Source: Niveibacterium umoris (GTDB lineage: Bacteria > Pseudomonadota > Gammaproteobacteria > Burkholderiales > Rhodocyclaceae). From it: a stretch of 64,000 nt of DNA. The stretch covers positions 98,931 through 162,930 of the forward strand of contig NZ_JACIET010000004.1 in NCBI RefSeq assembly GCF_014197015.1. Direction: 5' to 3'. Position numbers and translations under genes: made by a program. The notes under the pieces are model-generated. The model was not told the DNA's origin and searched no databases. It saw nothing but the letters and a program-made list of their open reading frames with translations. Position 1 is the first letter of the stretch. Each line of letters begins with the position of its first letter. Positions 1-11,510 of the stretch are shown piece by piece.

Positions 1-601
1 GGTAGCGCGAACGAAAGCGCGCACGGTGGCAGGCGCGGTCGCCGAGCGCGAACTGGCCAATCGGCACGCCGGTCGGCAGCACGTGCAGCGGGGCGGTGAT
101 GCCGTACTCGCGCAGGCGCTGCGCCATCGCATTCGAGGGCACGATGGTGGCGTTCAGCGCGTTGCACTGGCCGCGCGAGAAGCGCCGCGCGAAGCCACGC
201 ATCCACGATTCCGGCATGAAGCGCGCGTACAGGTGCAGGTATTCCTCAAACAGCGTGTGGTAGGTCGCCACCACCGGCAGATTGAATTTCCTCGCCGCGG
301 CCAGACCCGCATAGTGCGCTGCAAACGGCGTCTGGATGTGGATCAGATCGGCCTGCGGTGCGGCGTCCATCACCGCGCGGCGCACCCGGTGCGGTGCGAC
401 GATGCGGTCTTCCGGATCGAAGGGGACACGCCAGCCGGGCAGGCGGGTGATACCGGGTTCGCCCGATTCGTCTTCGTAAGCCGGTACGACGAGCTGGGTT
501 TCGACCCCGAATTGACCCAGGCCCCGCCGGTGGGTGTCGATAGCGGTCGACACACCATTGACGCGGGGAAAGTAGACGTCAGAGACGATCAGTACGCGCA
601 T
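1..601 (-). CDS. Glycosyltransferase family 4-type protein (C-terminal part missing)
   Basis: The reading frame starts at 601 and runs off the window, so only about the first 200 residues (the acceptor-binding Rossmann half) are visible. The start MRVLIVSDVYFPRVNGVS is the classic GT4 opening, with the glycine loop after the first strand. It is followed by LIHIQTPFAAHYAGL and VVATYHTLFEEYLHLY, the His-Thr region typical of MgtA-like and PimB-like lipid or oligosaccharide glycosyltransferases, and then by IVPSNAMAQRLREYG and VLPTGVPIGQF before the linker. The donor-binding E-x7-E half lies outside. The start is three bases after the stop of the upstream phosphoesterase, so the two are cotranscribed. 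A role in envelope glycolipid synthesis is inferred from that partner; the sugar and acceptor cannot be told. Confidence 0.85.
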   Translation of the reverse strand, partial: MRVLIVSDVYFPRVNGVSTAIDTHRRGLGQFGVETQLVVPAYEDESGEPGITRLPGWRVPFDPEDRIVAPHRVRRAVMDAAPQADLIHIQTPFAAHYAGLAAARKFNLPVVATYHTLFEEYLHLYARFMPESWMRGFARRFSRGQCNALNATIVPSNAMAQRLREYGITAPLHVLPTGVPIGQFALGDRACHRARFRSRY

Positions 602-604
602 CGA

Positions 605-1384
605 TCACGCTTTCTCAAGGAGTTCTTCGCTGGGCAGCATGGCCGGGGCGGCGCCCCGCCAGGTCACCAGCTCAAGGCGGCCGTCGAGGTGCTCGACGAT
701 GCCGGTGCAGGAGTCCACCCAGTCGCCGCAATTCACATAGGTCAGGCCATCGACCTCGCGGATCGCGGCCCAGTGGATGTGGCCGCAGATCACGCCGTCA
801 AGCTTGCGGTCGCGGGCGGCGTGGATCACCGATTCTTCAAAATCGAAAATGAACTGGAGGGCGGTCTTGACCTTGCGCTTGGCGTAGCCGGCCAGCGACC
901 AGTAGCCGGAAATGCCCAGCTTGCGGCGCGCCCAGGACAGCATGATGTTGAGCCGCACCAGCATGTTGTAGGACATGTCGCCAAGCACTGCGACCCAGCG
1001 GTGGTAGCGGGTGACCTGGTCGAATTCGTCGCCGTGCACCAGCAGGAACTTGCGCCCGTCGGCCGTGGTATGCACATGCTCGTGTTCGACCTTGATGTCG
1101 CCGAAAACTGTGCCGCAGTAATCGCGCAGTGCCTCGTCGTGATTGCCGGGGATGAAGATGATTTCTTCGCCATGGCGCGCACGCCGCAGCAGCTTCTGCA
1201 CCACGGTGTTCTGCGAGGCGCTCCAGTGGATGCTGCGACTCATCGACCAGAAATCGATGATGTCGCCGATCAGGAAGACCTTTTCGGCGGGGTGCTCGCG
1301 CAGGAAATCGAGCAATTGCTCGGCCTGGCAGGCGCGGGTTCCGAGATGGATGTCGGACAGAAAGAGTGTGCGGACGCGCGGCAT
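605..1384 (-). CDS. LpxH-like calcineurin-type metallophosphoesterase
   Basis: A 259-residue enzyme of the UDP-2,3-diacylglucosamine diphosphatase-like family (COG2908). All dimetal-site blocks are visible: SDIHLG at 10-15, GDIIDFW at 40-46, GNHDE at 80-84, HGDEFD near 116, and CGHIH near 200. The family cleaves pyrophosphate or phosphate ester bonds in lipid precursors at the inner membrane. LpxH itself makes lipid X in lipid A synthesis, but members with the SDIHLGTRACQAE opening form a separate branch, and a genome can carry both. Its direct coupling to a GT4 glycosyltransferase (3 bp gap) points to another glycolipid step, which is inference. The ATG at 1384 faces rpiA across a 143 bp divergent gap. 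Confidence 0.8.
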   Translation of the reverse strand: MPRVRTLFLSDIHLGTRACQAEQLLDFLREHPAEKVFLIGDIIDFWSMSRSIHWSASQNTVVQKLLRRARHGEEIIFIPGNHDEALRDYCGTVFGDIKVEHEHVHTTADGRKFLLVHGDEFDQVTRYHRWVAVLGDMSYNMLVRLNIMLSWARRKLGISGYWSLAGYAKRKVKTALQFIFDFEESVIHAARDRKLDGVICGHIHWAAIREVDGLTYVNCGDWVDSCTGIVEHLDGRLELVTWRGAAPAMLPSEELLEKA

Positions 1385-1527
1385 GGCGGCGCATATTCAG
1401 GTGCGCGTGTTGCAGGGGCATGACGAGTTCATGTCGTGTACATCATTCTTTGCCAACGGGTGCCAATCGCAGGCGCCGCAGTGGTTACAATCCGGTTTCA
1501 ATGTCAGTGCGGTAGGCGCTCTTCACG

Positions 1528-2202
1528 ATGAATCAGGATCAGCTCAAACAACTCGTCGCGCAGGCCGCGGCGGACTATGTGGCGGCCAATGCGCCGCATG
1601 GATGCGTGCTCGGCGTCGGCACCGGGTCAACCGCCAATCTCTTCATTGATGCCCTGGCGCCGATTCGCTCGCGCTTCGTCGGTGCGGTGTCCAGCTCGGA
1701 AGCCAGCCGTGTCCGGCTTGAAGCGCTGGGCATTCCGGTGCTCGATCTGAACGCGGTGACCGAGATCCCGATCTATGTGGATGGCGCCGACGAGGTCGAT
1801 CCAGGGCTGCGTGCAATCAAGGGCGGTGGTGCCGCACTCACGCGCGAGAAAATCGTCGCGGCGGTGGCGCGCGAATTCGTCTGCATCGCCGATGCGAGCA
1901 AGAAAGTGGCGGTGCTGGGCAAGTTCCCGTTGCCGGTCGAAGTGATCCCGATGGCGCGTGAACATGTCACGCGTGCCTTGCGCCGCCTCGGTGGCGAGCC
2001 GCGCTGGCGCGAGGGCGTCGTCACCGATAACGGAAACGTCATCCTTGACGTGCATGGTCTGCAGATCACGGACCCGGTGGCGCTTGAGAGCGAGATCGAT
2101 CACATTACCGGCGTGGTGACGAGCGGCCTGTTTGCGCGCCGCCCGGCGGATCTCTTGCTGATCAGTTCGCCAATCGGTGTCGAGCGACTGTCGCGCGGTT
2201 GA
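1528..2202 (+). CDS. rpiA: Ribose-5-phosphate isomerase A
   Basis: A 224-residue cytosolic enzyme interconverting ribose 5-phosphate and ribulose 5-phosphate in the non-oxidative pentose phosphate pathway. Signatures are [12 protein letters not shown] near 31-42 (phosphate-binding loop), SSSEAS near 56, [12 protein letters not shown] near 88 (with catalytic Asp) and [15 protein letters not shown] near 102-116 (catalytic Glu and Lys). The length equals the family norm of about 220. An extended -10-like TACAAT at 1486-1491 lies in the divergent gap, but no good -35 goes with it. No strong Shine-Dalgarno precedes the ATG; the start is set by alignment with the family. Confidence 0.96.
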   Translation: MNQDQLKQLVAQAAADYVAANAPHGCVLGVGTGSTANLFIDALAPIRSRFVGAVSSSEASRVRLEALGIPVLDLNAVTEIPIYVDGADEVDPGLRAIKGGGAALTREKIVAAVAREFVCIADASKKVAVLGKFPLPVEVIPMAREHVTRALRRLGGEPRWREGVVTDNGNVILDVHGLQITDPVALESEIDHITGVVTSGLFARRPADLLLISSPIGVERLSRG

Positions 2203-2251
2203 AAGAATTGTTGCGTAACCTCCGCGGGTTATGCGTGAAAGGAAACCGAGC

Positions 2252-2929
2252 ATGACCGAACATACTTCCAAGCAGTTCGACATCGAGCTGGAAAGCATCC
2301 GTACCCGCGTGCTGCAGATGGGCGGGCTGGTTGAGCAGCAGATCGCGCGCGCGATCGAGGGTCTGACGGAAGGCGATCAGGAACTGATCGAGCGGGTCAT
2401 TGATGACGACCATCAGGTCAATTCGCTCGAAATCGAACTCGACGAGCTGTGCACGCAAGTGATCGCAAAGCGCCAGCCGGCAGCTTCCGATTTGCGCCTG
2501 ATCTCTGCGGTGTTGAAGGCGATTACTGACCTTGAACGCATCGGCGACGAAGCCAAGAAGATCGCGAAGATGGCCAAGGCGATCCACGGTGGCGCGCTTG
2601 CGGTGCCCAGGGTGCAGGTTGCCTACATGGCAGAGATGGCGATTGGAGAACTGCGTCAGGCGCTCGATGCGTTCGCCCGTATGGACGTGGTCGCCGCTGA
2701 AGAGGTGGTGCGTTCGGACAAGCTGATCGATGCCGAGTTCAAGGGCATCATGCGCCAGGTCATCACTTTCATGATGGAAGACCCACGCACGATTTCGGGC
2801 GGCATCGACATCATCTTCGTGGCCAAGGCGCTCGAACGCATTGGCGACCACTCGAAGAACATGGCGCAGTATGTGTTCTACATGGCCAAGGGCGAGGACA
2901 TGCGGCACACAAAGCTGCCGCCGGTTTGA
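2252..2929 (+). CDS. phoU: Phosphate transport system regulator PhoU
   Basis: A 225-residue helical protein made of two PhoU repeats. It links the PstSCAB transporter to the PhoR kinase and keeps the Pho regulon off under phosphate sufficiency. Metal-binding acidic clusters appear in both halves: ERIGDEAKKIAKMAK near 100 and ALERIGDHSKNMAQYV near 200. The N-terminus QFDIELESIRTRVLQMGG matches PhoU of E. coli. An in-frame ATG lies at 2231, but the AGGAAA ribosome site at about 2240 and the alignment both favour 2252. No pst or pho genes are adjacent, so phoU is uncoupled from the transporter here. A strong terminator follows. Confidence 0.95.
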   Translation: MTEHTSKQFDIELESIRTRVLQMGGLVEQQIARAIEGLTEGDQELIERVIDDDHQVNSLEIELDELCTQVIAKRQPAASDLRLISAVLKAITDLERIGDEAKKIAKMAKAIHGGALAVPRVQVAYMAEMAIGELRQALDAFARMDVVAAEEVVRSDKLIDAEFKGIMRQVITFMMEDPRTISGGIDIIFVAKALERIGDHSKNMAQYVFYMAKGEDMRHTKLPPV

Positions 2930-2945
2930 TGTCTGTTCGGCAGTG

Positions 2946-2977
2946 AAAAGGGCGGCACAGATGTGCCGCCCTTTTTT
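2946..2977 (+). terminator. Rho-independent terminator of phoU
   Basis: A ten-base-pair GC-rich stem (GGGCGGCACA at 2950-2959 against TGTGCCGCCC at 2962-2971) is flanked by an A run and followed by six T residues at 2972-2977. It lies 17 bases after the phoU stop. Confidence 0.9.
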
Positions 2978-3033
2978 CTGCTGATGACGGTGCCGCCGGG
3001 TGTGCGGCCGGATTTGCCGACGAGTGACTGCGC

Positions 3034-3216
3034 TCAGACGATCCAGCTCACGCCTTCTTCATCGCGATCATCGTCGTCGCACGGGTCATCGATCTCGTGC
3101 TCATGCAATTGGGCATTGCGCATCGCGCGCATCAACTCGGCGTCACTGATGCGCAGGAGCGGATCGTTTGCCGCTTCGCCGCGCCGGTCAAGAGGGAGGG
3201 GGGCCAGCGTCATCAT
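3034..3216 (-). CDS. Small acidic-tailed hypothetical protein (60 aa)
   Basis: An unrecognised short protein, chosen because an AGAGG ribosome site sits eight bases before the ATG at 3216 and the frame ends cleanly. It begins MMTLAPLPLDRRGEAAND, has a central SDAELMRAMRNAQLHEHE segment that could form one amphipathic helix, and ends in a very acidic stretch with DPCDDDDRDEEGVSW. No signal peptide or membrane segment is seen. It is alone on the minus strand between phoU and galE. A longer frame to 3339 has no ribosome site and basic, unlikely sequence. No function can be assigned. Confidence 0.55.
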   Translation of the reverse strand: MMTLAPLPLDRRGEAANDPLLRISDAELMRAMRNAQLHEHEIDDPCDDDDRDEEGVSWIV

Positions 3217-3400
3217 GGTTGAACCTCTTCTGGGTAATCTGTTCGCTGACCTTATGCCTCGCATGTTGCAGGCGCGTTTCATGCTAATCCGGCTTTGCGA
3301 GTCGGAATGTTTGCGTCGCGGGCGAACTGCGTGAAGCATCTCCTGTGTGTTTTCGATCCGGGCGATGACAATTGGAAGCTGTGTTTCTTAAGGATCCCTG

Positions 3401-4441
3401 ATGATTTTCGTGACTGGTGGGGCCGGCTACATCGGCTCGCATACCTGCGTTGAACTGCTTCAGGCCGGTTTCGACGTGACCGTGTTCGACAATTTCTGCA
3501 ACAGTCATCCGGAGGCCCTTGCGCGCGTCGAGCGGATCACTGGGCGCACGCTGCGCGTCGTGCGCGGCGACATCCGCGATCGTGCCGCTCTGGAGTGCGC
3601 ACTGCGCGAATCCGGTGCAGAGGCGGTGGTCCACTTTGCCGGCCTCAAGGCAGTCGGCGAATCGGTTGAAAAGCCGCTCGCGTACTACGACAACAATGTC
3701 GTCGGCACCGTGCGCCTGCTCGAGGCGATGAACGCATGCGGCGTGAAGTCGCTGGTTTTCAGCTCGTCGGCGACGGTCTATGGTGACCCGCAGCGTTTGC
3801 CGTTGACCGAAGATCATCCGCTTTCCGCGACCAATCCGTATGGCCGCACCAAGCTTGTGATCGAGGACATGCTGCGCGATCTCGAACGCAGCGATCCGGC
3901 CTGGCGTATTGGAATCCTGCGCTACTTCAATCCGGTCGGCGCGCACGCGAGCGGACTCATCGGCGAAGACCCGCAAGGCATCCCGAACAACCTGATGCCC
4001 TTTGTTGCGCAGGTCGCGATCGGGCGTCGCGAGTTCCTCAACGTGTGGGGCAACGACTATCCGACGCCTGACGGCACCGGTGTGCGCGACTACATCCATG
4101 TCGTCGATCTGGCCCTCGGTCACCTCAGCGCACTCGAACGCCTGCGGCGTGAGGCCGGTTGTTTCGCCGTGAATCTTGGAACCGGGCAGGGCTACAGCGT
4201 GCTCGACATGGTGCGCGCGTTCGAGCGTGGCAGCGGGCGCCCGGTGGCCTACCGCATTGCACCGCGACGCGCCGGCGATGTCGCGGCGTGTTACGCCGAT
4301 CCGGCGCATGCCGCATCGCTGCTGGGCTGGCGCGCGACGCGCGATCTCGATGCGATGTGTGCCGACACCTGGCGCTGGCAGCAACAGAACCCAAACGGCT
4401 ATGCGACTCCGGAAGCTGGCCAGAAGAATTCCCCCGCTTAA
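3401..4441 (+). CDS. galE: UDP-glucose 4-epimerase
   Basis: A 346-residue short-chain dehydrogenase that interconverts UDP-glucose and UDP-galactose (some members also the N-acetyl forms) with tightly bound [13 protein letters not shown] at 5-14 binds [11 protein letters not shown] at 121-128 and YGRTK at 147-151 supply the Ser-Tyr-Lys catalytic set, and [12 protein letters not shown] is the substrate loop. The length matches the family (about 340). AAGGA lies nine bases before the ATG. The stop overlaps the ribosome site of manC, so the two form one unit. It supplies galactose precursors for surface polysaccharide, plausibly including the product of the 13388-22373 cluster. Confidence 0.95.
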   Translation: MIFVTGGAGYIGSHTCVELLQAGFDVTVFDNFCNSHPEALARVERITGRTLRVVRGDIRDRAALECALRESGAEAVVHFAGLKAVGESVEKPLAYYDNNVVGTVRLLEAMNACGVKSLVFSSSATVYGDPQRLPLTEDHPLSATNPYGRTKLVIEDMLRDLERSDPAWRIGILRYFNPVGAHASGLIGEDPQGIPNNLMPFVAQVAIGRREFLNVWGNDYPTPDGTGVRDYIHVVDLALGHLSALERLRREAGCFAVNLGTGQGYSVLDMVRAFERGSGRPVAYRIAPRRAGDVAACYADPAHAASLLGWRATRDLDAMCADTWRWQQQNPNGYATPEAGQKNSPA

Positions 4442-4452
4442 GGAAAACAACG

Positions 4453-5889
4453 ATGAGCATCCAGTCTGTAATCCTGTCCGGTGGCTCGGGCACCCGCTTG
4501 TGGCCGGCATCGCGCGAGCAATATCCGAAGCAATTGCTGGCGCTGACCGGCAGCGACACGCTGCTGCAGGCAACCGCCCGCCGCCTCGACGGTTTTGCGG
4601 GCGACGTCGTGGCGAACACGATCGTTGTCAGCAACGAGGAATACCGCTTCGTGATCGCCGAACAACTGCGCCAGTTGGGCAAGCGCGGGCGCATCGTGCT
4701 CGAGCCGGCCGGCCGCAACACCGCGCCGGCGTTGACGCTCGCCGCGCTGCTCGCGGTTGCTGACGGTTCGGACCCGGTGCTGCTGGTAATGCCGGCCGAC
4801 CATGTGATCCCGGACCTCGGCGCTTTCCAGGCCGCAATTGCAGAAGGCGCCACGCTGGCGGCCGAGGGTGCCTTCGTCACCTTTGGTATCGTGCCGGATC
4901 GCCCCGAGACCGGTTATGGCTATATCCGCGCCGGCGAGAAGTTGGCGGGCGCGCAGAGTGCGCGAGGGCTCGACGCGTTCGTCGAGAAACCGGATGCCGC
5001 AAAGGCTGCCGAGTATGTGGCGAGCGGGCAGTACCTGTGGAACAGCGGCATCTTCGTCATTAAGGCTTCGCGCTGGATTGCGGCGATCGAGCGTTTCAAC
5101 CCGGCGATGGCCGATGCCTGTCGCCGTGCGATGGCGGGCGCCACTGACGACGCGGACTTCGTGCGCGCCGACAAGGCAGCCTTCCTGTCGAGCCCCTCGG
5201 ATTCGATTGACTATGCCGTGATGGAAAAGCTCGCTTCCGCGCCGGAACTCGGGCGTGGCGTCGTGGTACCGATGGCGGCCGGCTGGTCGGATGTCGGTGC
5301 CTGGGACGCGCTGTGGGAAGTCAGCGAAAAGGATGCGGACGGTAACGTCGGGCGCGGTGACGTGATGTTCGAATCGAGCGAAGACACCATGGTGATGGCC
5401 GAGTCACGGCTCGTCGCTGCGATAGGCCTGAAGGACATGGTCGTCGTCGAAACGCCCGATGCCGTCATGGTGGCGCACAAGCGCAATACTCAGGACGTCA
5501 AGAAGATTGTTGCCCGCCTGAAGGCAGAAGGGCGCACGCAGGCGAACCTTCACCGCAAGGTGTTCCGCCCGTGGGGCTGGTATGACTCGATCGACAATGG
5601 CGAGCGCTTCCAGGTCAAACGCATCGTCGTGAATCCGGGAGCGAAGCTGTCGCTACAGATGCACCATCACCGCGCCGAACACTGGATCGTGGTCAAGGGC
5701 ACCGCCGAAGTGACGAACGGCGACAAGGTCTTCCTGCTGTCGGAAAACGAGTCGACCTACATTCCGCTCGGGCATACCCACCGTCTTGCGAATCCGGGCA
5801 AGGTGCCGCTCGAAATCATCGAGGTGCAGTCCGGCTCGTACCTGGGTGAAGACGACATCGTGCGCTTCGAGGACACCTACGGCCGCTGA
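4453..5889 (+). CDS. manC: Mannose-1-phosphate guanylyltransferase / mannose-6-phosphate isomerase
   Basis: A 478-residue type II bifunctional enzyme. The N-terminal nucleotidyltransferase domain (1-290) carries GGSGTRLWPASREQYPKQL at 10-28 and FVEKPD near 177, and makes GDP-mannose from mannose 1-phosphate. The C-terminal cupin (about 365-478), with RPWGWYDSI, QMHHHRAEHW and GHTHRLANPG, isomerises fructose 6-phosphate to mannose 6-phosphate. Family length is about 480. The ATG at 4453 follows AGGAAAA, which overlaps the galE stop; the frame stays open far upstream within galE, but those starts are not credible. GDP-mannose feeds exopolysaccharide or O-antigen. A terminator follows at 5914. 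Confidence 0.94.
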   Translation: MSIQSVILSGGSGTRLWPASREQYPKQLLALTGSDTLLQATARRLDGFAGDVVANTIVVSNEEYRFVIAEQLRQLGKRGRIVLEPAGRNTAPALTLAALLAVADGSDPVLLVMPADHVIPDLGAFQAAIAEGATLAAEGAFVTFGIVPDRPETGYGYIRAGEKLAGAQSARGLDAFVEKPDAAKAAEYVASGQYLWNSGIFVIKASRWIAAIERFNPAMADACRRAMAGATDDADFVRADKAAFLSSPSDSIDYAVMEKLASAPELGRGVVVPMAAGWSDVGAWDALWEVSEKDADGNVGRGDVMFESSEDTMVMAESRLVAAIGLKDMVVVETPDAVMVAHKRNTQDVKKIVARLKAEGRTQANLHRKVFRPWGWYDSIDNGERFQVKRIVVNPGAKLSLQMHHHRAEHWIVVKGTAEVTNGDKVFLLSENESTYIPLGHTHRLANPGKVPLEIIEVQSGSYLGEDDIVRFEDTYGR

Positions 5890-5913
5890 GATATTTCTCC
5901 GGAGGGAAAAGAG

Positions 5914-5939
5914 AAAGGGCCGCGTGAGCGGCCCTTTTT
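5914..5939 (+). terminator. Terminator between convergent manC and secF
   Basis: The stem GGGCCGC (5917-5923) pairs with GCGGCCC (5928-5934) around a GTGA loop, with five T residues after it and an A run before it. It fits manC and, read from the other strand, could also stop the sec operon, though the T tract is weaker that way. Confidence 0.88.
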
Positions 5940-5959
5940 CATGGCGATGCGGTGTCGGA

Positions 5960-6898
5960 TCAGACCACCGCTTCTTCCTTCTTCTTCGGCTGAATGATGA
6001 ACTGTTCGCGCTTGACGCCCAGCCACATTGCCAGCGGTGCGGCGACCAGCACCGACGAGTAGATGCCGAACAGGATGCCGATGGTCAGCGCGAGCGCGAA
6101 GTAGAACAGCGTCGGGCCGCCGAAGACGAGCATCGACAGCACCATCATTTCGGTCGAGCCGTGCGTGATCATCGTTCGCGAGATCGTCGAGGTGATCGCG
6201 TGGTCGATGACTTCGGACACTGACAAACCGCGCTTGCGGCTGTTGCGGAAGGTTTCGCGCACGCGGTCGAACACGACCACCGATTCGTTCACCGAATAGC
6301 CCAGGACCGCGAGCACCGCCGCCAGCACCGGCAGCGAGAACTCCCACTGGAAGAAGGCGAAGAAGCCCAGGATGATCACGACGTCGTGCAGGTTGGCGAT
6401 GATTGCGCTGACCGCAAGCCGCCACTCGAAACGCACGGCGAGGTAGGCGACGATGCCGGCAACCACCAGCAGCAGGGCCAGTGCGCCATCCGATGCGAGT
6501 TCCTTGCCGACTTGCGGACCGACGAACTCGACGCGGCGCAGTTCGGCGGCAGGGCCTTCGACCTTGGCCAGCGTCGTCTTCACACGCTCGGAGATTTGCG
6601 CGCTCGATTCGCCTTCGCGGTTGGGCAGACGGATCATCACATCGCGCGAACTGCCGAAGTTCTGCACCTGGAAGTCGACGAAGCCATCCTTTGCGAGCGC
6701 GGACCGGATGGGTTCGAGCTGCGGCGCGGTGGCGTAGTTCACTTCGAGGACCGTACCGCCGGTGAACTCGATCGAGAAGTGCAGGCCGCGCGTCGCGAGG
6801 AAGAATACGGCCGCGAGGAAGGTGATCAGCGAAATGACGTTGAAGATCAACGCATTCCGCATGAACGGGATGTCTTTCTTGATGCGGAAGAATTCCAT
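5960..6898 (-). CDS. secF: Protein translocase subunit SecF
   Basis: A 312-residue inner-membrane protein that, with SecD and YajC, uses the proton gradient to help SecYEG finish protein export. One membrane helix (15-37) is followed by a periplasmic domain containing FSIEFTGGTVLEV near 41-53, then five helices from about 138. GYSVNESVVVFDRVRETFR near 218 is the conserved SecD/SecF membrane signature, and MITHGSTEMM follows. The tail is basic then acidic (KREQFIIQPKKKEEAVV). It is the last gene of queA-tgt-yajC-secD-secF, 63 bp after secD. Confidence 0.96.
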   Translation of the reverse strand: MEFFRIKKDIPFMRNALIFNVISLITFLAAVFFLATRGLHFSIEFTGGTVLEVNYATAPQLEPIRSALAKDGFVDFQVQNFGSSRDVMIRLPNREGESSAQISERVKTTLAKVEGPAAELRRVEFVGPQVGKELASDGALALLLVVAGIVAYLAVRFEWRLAVSAIIANLHDVVIILGFFAFFQWEFSLPVLAAVLAVLGYSVNESVVVFDRVRETFRNSRKRGLSVSEVIDHAITSTISRTMITHGSTEMMVLSMLVFGGPTLFYFALALTIGILFGIYSSVLVAAPLAMWLGVKREQFIIQPKKKEEAVV

Positions 6899-6961
6899 TT
6901 TGGCTTCCGTTATGAAACAGGGTCAGGGGGCGGGCGGCGTTTGCCGCCCGCATGACAGTAC

Positions 6962-8818
6962 TTATTCCTTGCCTTCGGCGGCGGGGCGCCAGATCTGGCC
7001 GATCGCGATCGACTGTAGCTTGCGACGGCCGCCGTAGATGAAGTTCGTCACCATGCGCGAGACCATCACCGAGCTGAACATCGAAGTCATGATGCCCAGA
7101 CAATGCACGACCGCGAAGCCGCGCACCGGGCCGCTACCGAAGATCAGCAGCGCGATACCGGCAATCAGCGTGGTTACGTTCGAGTCGAGAATCGTGCCGA
7201 AGGCGCGCTCGTAGCCCGCTGCGATCGCCGCTTGCGGCGTCGAGCCGTTACGCAGCTCTTCGCGAATCCGCTCGTTGATCAGCACGTTCGCGTCGATCGC
7301 CATACCCAGCGTGAACGCGATAGCGGCGATGCCGGGCAGCGTCAGCGTGGCTTGCAGCAGCGACAGCAGCGCGAGCAGCAGCAACAGGTTCGAACCCAGC
7401 GCGATCACCGAAACCAGGCCGAAGACCATGTAGTAGATCACCATGAAGATCGCGATGGCGATGAAGCCCCACATCGTCGACTTGAAGCCCTTGGCGATAT
7501 TGTCGGCGCCCAGGCTCGGGCCGATCGTGCGCTCTTCGATGATGTCCATCGGCGCGGCCAGCGAACCGGAGCGGATCAGGATCGCGAGGCTGGTGGTCTC
7601 CTCGGCGCTGAACTGGCCAGTGATCTGGAAGCGATTGCTGAATTCGCCCTGGATCGTCGCGACCGAAATGGCCTCACCCTTGCCGCGCTCGTAAAGGATG
7701 ATCGCCATGCGCTTGCCGATACTGTCGCGGGTCACGTCGCGCATGATGCGGCCGCCGGCGGCGTCGAGACTCACCGCGACGGCGGGCTGGTGATTGTTGT
7801 CGAAGGTGGCGTCCGCGCCGTTGAAGCGGTCGCCGGTGAGCACGATCTGTTTCTTCACGGCGATCGGGATCACCGAGCCATCGCGACGGCGTTCCGGCAC
7901 GACATCAACGCCCACGCTGCTGCCGCTCTGGGTCGCGGCTTCGTCGACCATGCGTACTTCCAGCGTGGCGGTGCGGCCGATCAGCGACTTGGCCTTGGCG
8001 ACGTCCTGCACGCCGGGTAGTTGCACCACGATGCGGTCGGCGCCTTGCTGCTGGATCACCGGTTCGGCGACACCCAGTTCATTGATACGGTTGTGCAGCG
8101 TGACGATGTTCTGCTTGATCGCGTCTTCCTGGATCGTGCGCTTGGACTGTTCCTTCAGCGTGGCAACGATCAGTTGCTCCTCGCCTTCAGTCTTGTCGGC
8201 CAGTTGCAGTTCCGGCAGGCGATCGCGGATGACGTCGCGCGCCTTGTCGCGCAACGCAGCGTCGCGGAAGCGCACCACCAGGGATTCGCCGTCGCGCACG
8301 ATGCCGCCATGACGCAGATCCTTTTCGCGCAGCATGGTGCGCATGTCACCAGTGATCGAATCGAGGCGTTTGGTGATCGCGCCCTTCATGTCGACCTGCA
8401 AAAGGAAGTGCACCCCGCCACGCAGATCCAGGCCGAGGTACATCGGCAGCGCATGGATCGCGTTGAGCCAGTTCGGGCTCGCTGACAGCAGGTTGAGTGC
8501 AACGGTGTGGCCGGCGTCGTTGGCGTCCGGGTTGAAGGCGTGCTCGAGCGCGTCCTTCGCCTTGATCTGCGAGTCGGTGTCACGCAGTCGAACACGCACC
8601 GAGTTGTTGTCGAAGAAGATGCCGTCGAAGGGGATCTTCGCGTCGACCAGCGCGCGTTCGGCGGTGGCCTTGGCAGACTCCGTCAGGCGGATCGTCGATT
8701 TGGCGCTCGACACCTGAACCGCGGGCACTTCGCCGAAGTAGTTGGGCAGCGTGTAGAGGATGCCGAAGAACAGAACCACCAGGATCAGGAGGTTCTTCCA
8801 GAGGGGGTAACGGTTCAT
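6962..8818 (-). CDS. secD: Protein translocase subunit SecD
   Basis: A 618-residue partner of SecF. It has an N-terminal helix (about 7-25), a large periplasmic P1 region opened by YLGLDLRGGVHFLLQVD near 127, and five C-terminal helices starting around 445. These include GMAIDANVLINERIREELR, whose Asp is needed for proton-driven function. The length matches SecD of E. coli (615). It is translated between yajC (64 bp gap) and secF in the conserved operon. No truncation or unusual insertion is seen. Confidence 0.96.
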   Translation of the reverse strand: MNRYPLWKNLLILVVLFFGILYTLPNYFGEVPAVQVSSAKSTIRLTESAKATAERALVDAKIPFDGIFFDNNSVRVRLRDTDSQIKAKDALEHAFNPDANDAGHTVALNLLSASPNWLNAIHALPMYLGLDLRGGVHFLLQVDMKGAITKRLDSITGDMRTMLREKDLRHGGIVRDGESLVVRFRDAALRDKARDVIRDRLPELQLADKTEGEEQLIVATLKEQSKRTIQEDAIKQNIVTLHNRINELGVAEPVIQQQGADRIVVQLPGVQDVAKAKSLIGRTATLEVRMVDEAATQSGSSVGVDVVPERRRDGSVIPIAVKKQIVLTGDRFNGADATFDNNHQPAVAVSLDAAGGRIMRDVTRDSIGKRMAIILYERGKGEAISVATIQGEFSNRFQITGQFSAEETTSLAILIRSGSLAAPMDIIEERTIGPSLGADNIAKGFKSTMWGFIAIAIFMVIYYMVFGLVSVIALGSNLLLLLALLSLLQATLTLPGIAAIAFTLGMAIDANVLINERIREELRNGSTPQAAIAAGYERAFGTILDSNVTTLIAGIALLIFGSGPVRGFAVVHCLGIMTSMFSSVMVSRMVTNFIYGGRRKLQSIAIGQIWRPAAEGKE

Positions 8819-8882
8819 GGTTTGGGACCGGGCGAGGGGGCAGGCGGCGGGAGGCTCACAGGCCTCCCGGCCGATGAATGGC

Positions 8883-9212
8883 TCAGGCGCTCTTCAGCGT
8901 GCCCTTGGGCAATACGGTGGCGACGGCAGGCTTTTGCACCAGCAGTTCGACGCCGTCGGCAACTTCGACGCGGACATAGCTTTCGCCGACGCTGGCGATC
9001 TTGCCTGCGATGCCACCCTGGGTGACAACCTCGTCACCCTTTTGCAGCGCATCGAGAACAGCCTTGTGTTCCTTGGCCTTCTTCATTTGCGGGCGGATCA
9101 TCAGGAACCAGAGGATCCCGAACATCAGGATCAGGGGCAGGATGCCCATGATGCCGCCCATGGGGTCGGCCGCGGCGCCCGCGGTCTGGGCGTAGGCGTT
9201 GGAAATCAGCAC
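8883..9212 (-). CDS. yajC: Preprotein translocase accessory subunit YajC
   Basis: A 109-residue single-span inner-membrane protein that associates with SecDF. The start MLISNAYAQTAGAA precedes one hydrophobic helix (about 20-40) ending in FLMIRPQMKKAKEH, the YajC hallmark. The cytosolic domain has GDEVVTQGGIAGKI. It lies 105 bp after tgt and 64 bp before secD, in the usual position. Confidence 0.95.
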   Translation of the reverse strand: MLISNAYAQTAGAAADPMGGIMGILPLILMFGILWFLMIRPQMKKAKEHKAVLDALQKGDEVVTQGGIAGKIASVGESYVRVEVADGVELLVQKPAVATVLPKGTLKSA

Positions 9213-9317
9213 GTTACACTCCGAAAGGTTGGGATCAATTCAAACCGCCGAGTATAGCAGTGCCGTGTGATTCGCCCGCTTGGCCCGGTTCGCCGCAGGA
9301 AAGCGGCTTGAGCAGGA

Positions 9318-11458
<2,141 letters not shown>

Positions 11459-11510
11459 GGGCTTTGCTTGATAGGGGGGCGGATTTCCGGGATAATGATC
11501 GACTTTCCGC

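Noticed and set aside
26..1423. A 465-codon plus-strand frame over the first two genes.
   Set aside because: It is antisense to the glycosyltransferase and phosphoesterase, whose motifs are clear.
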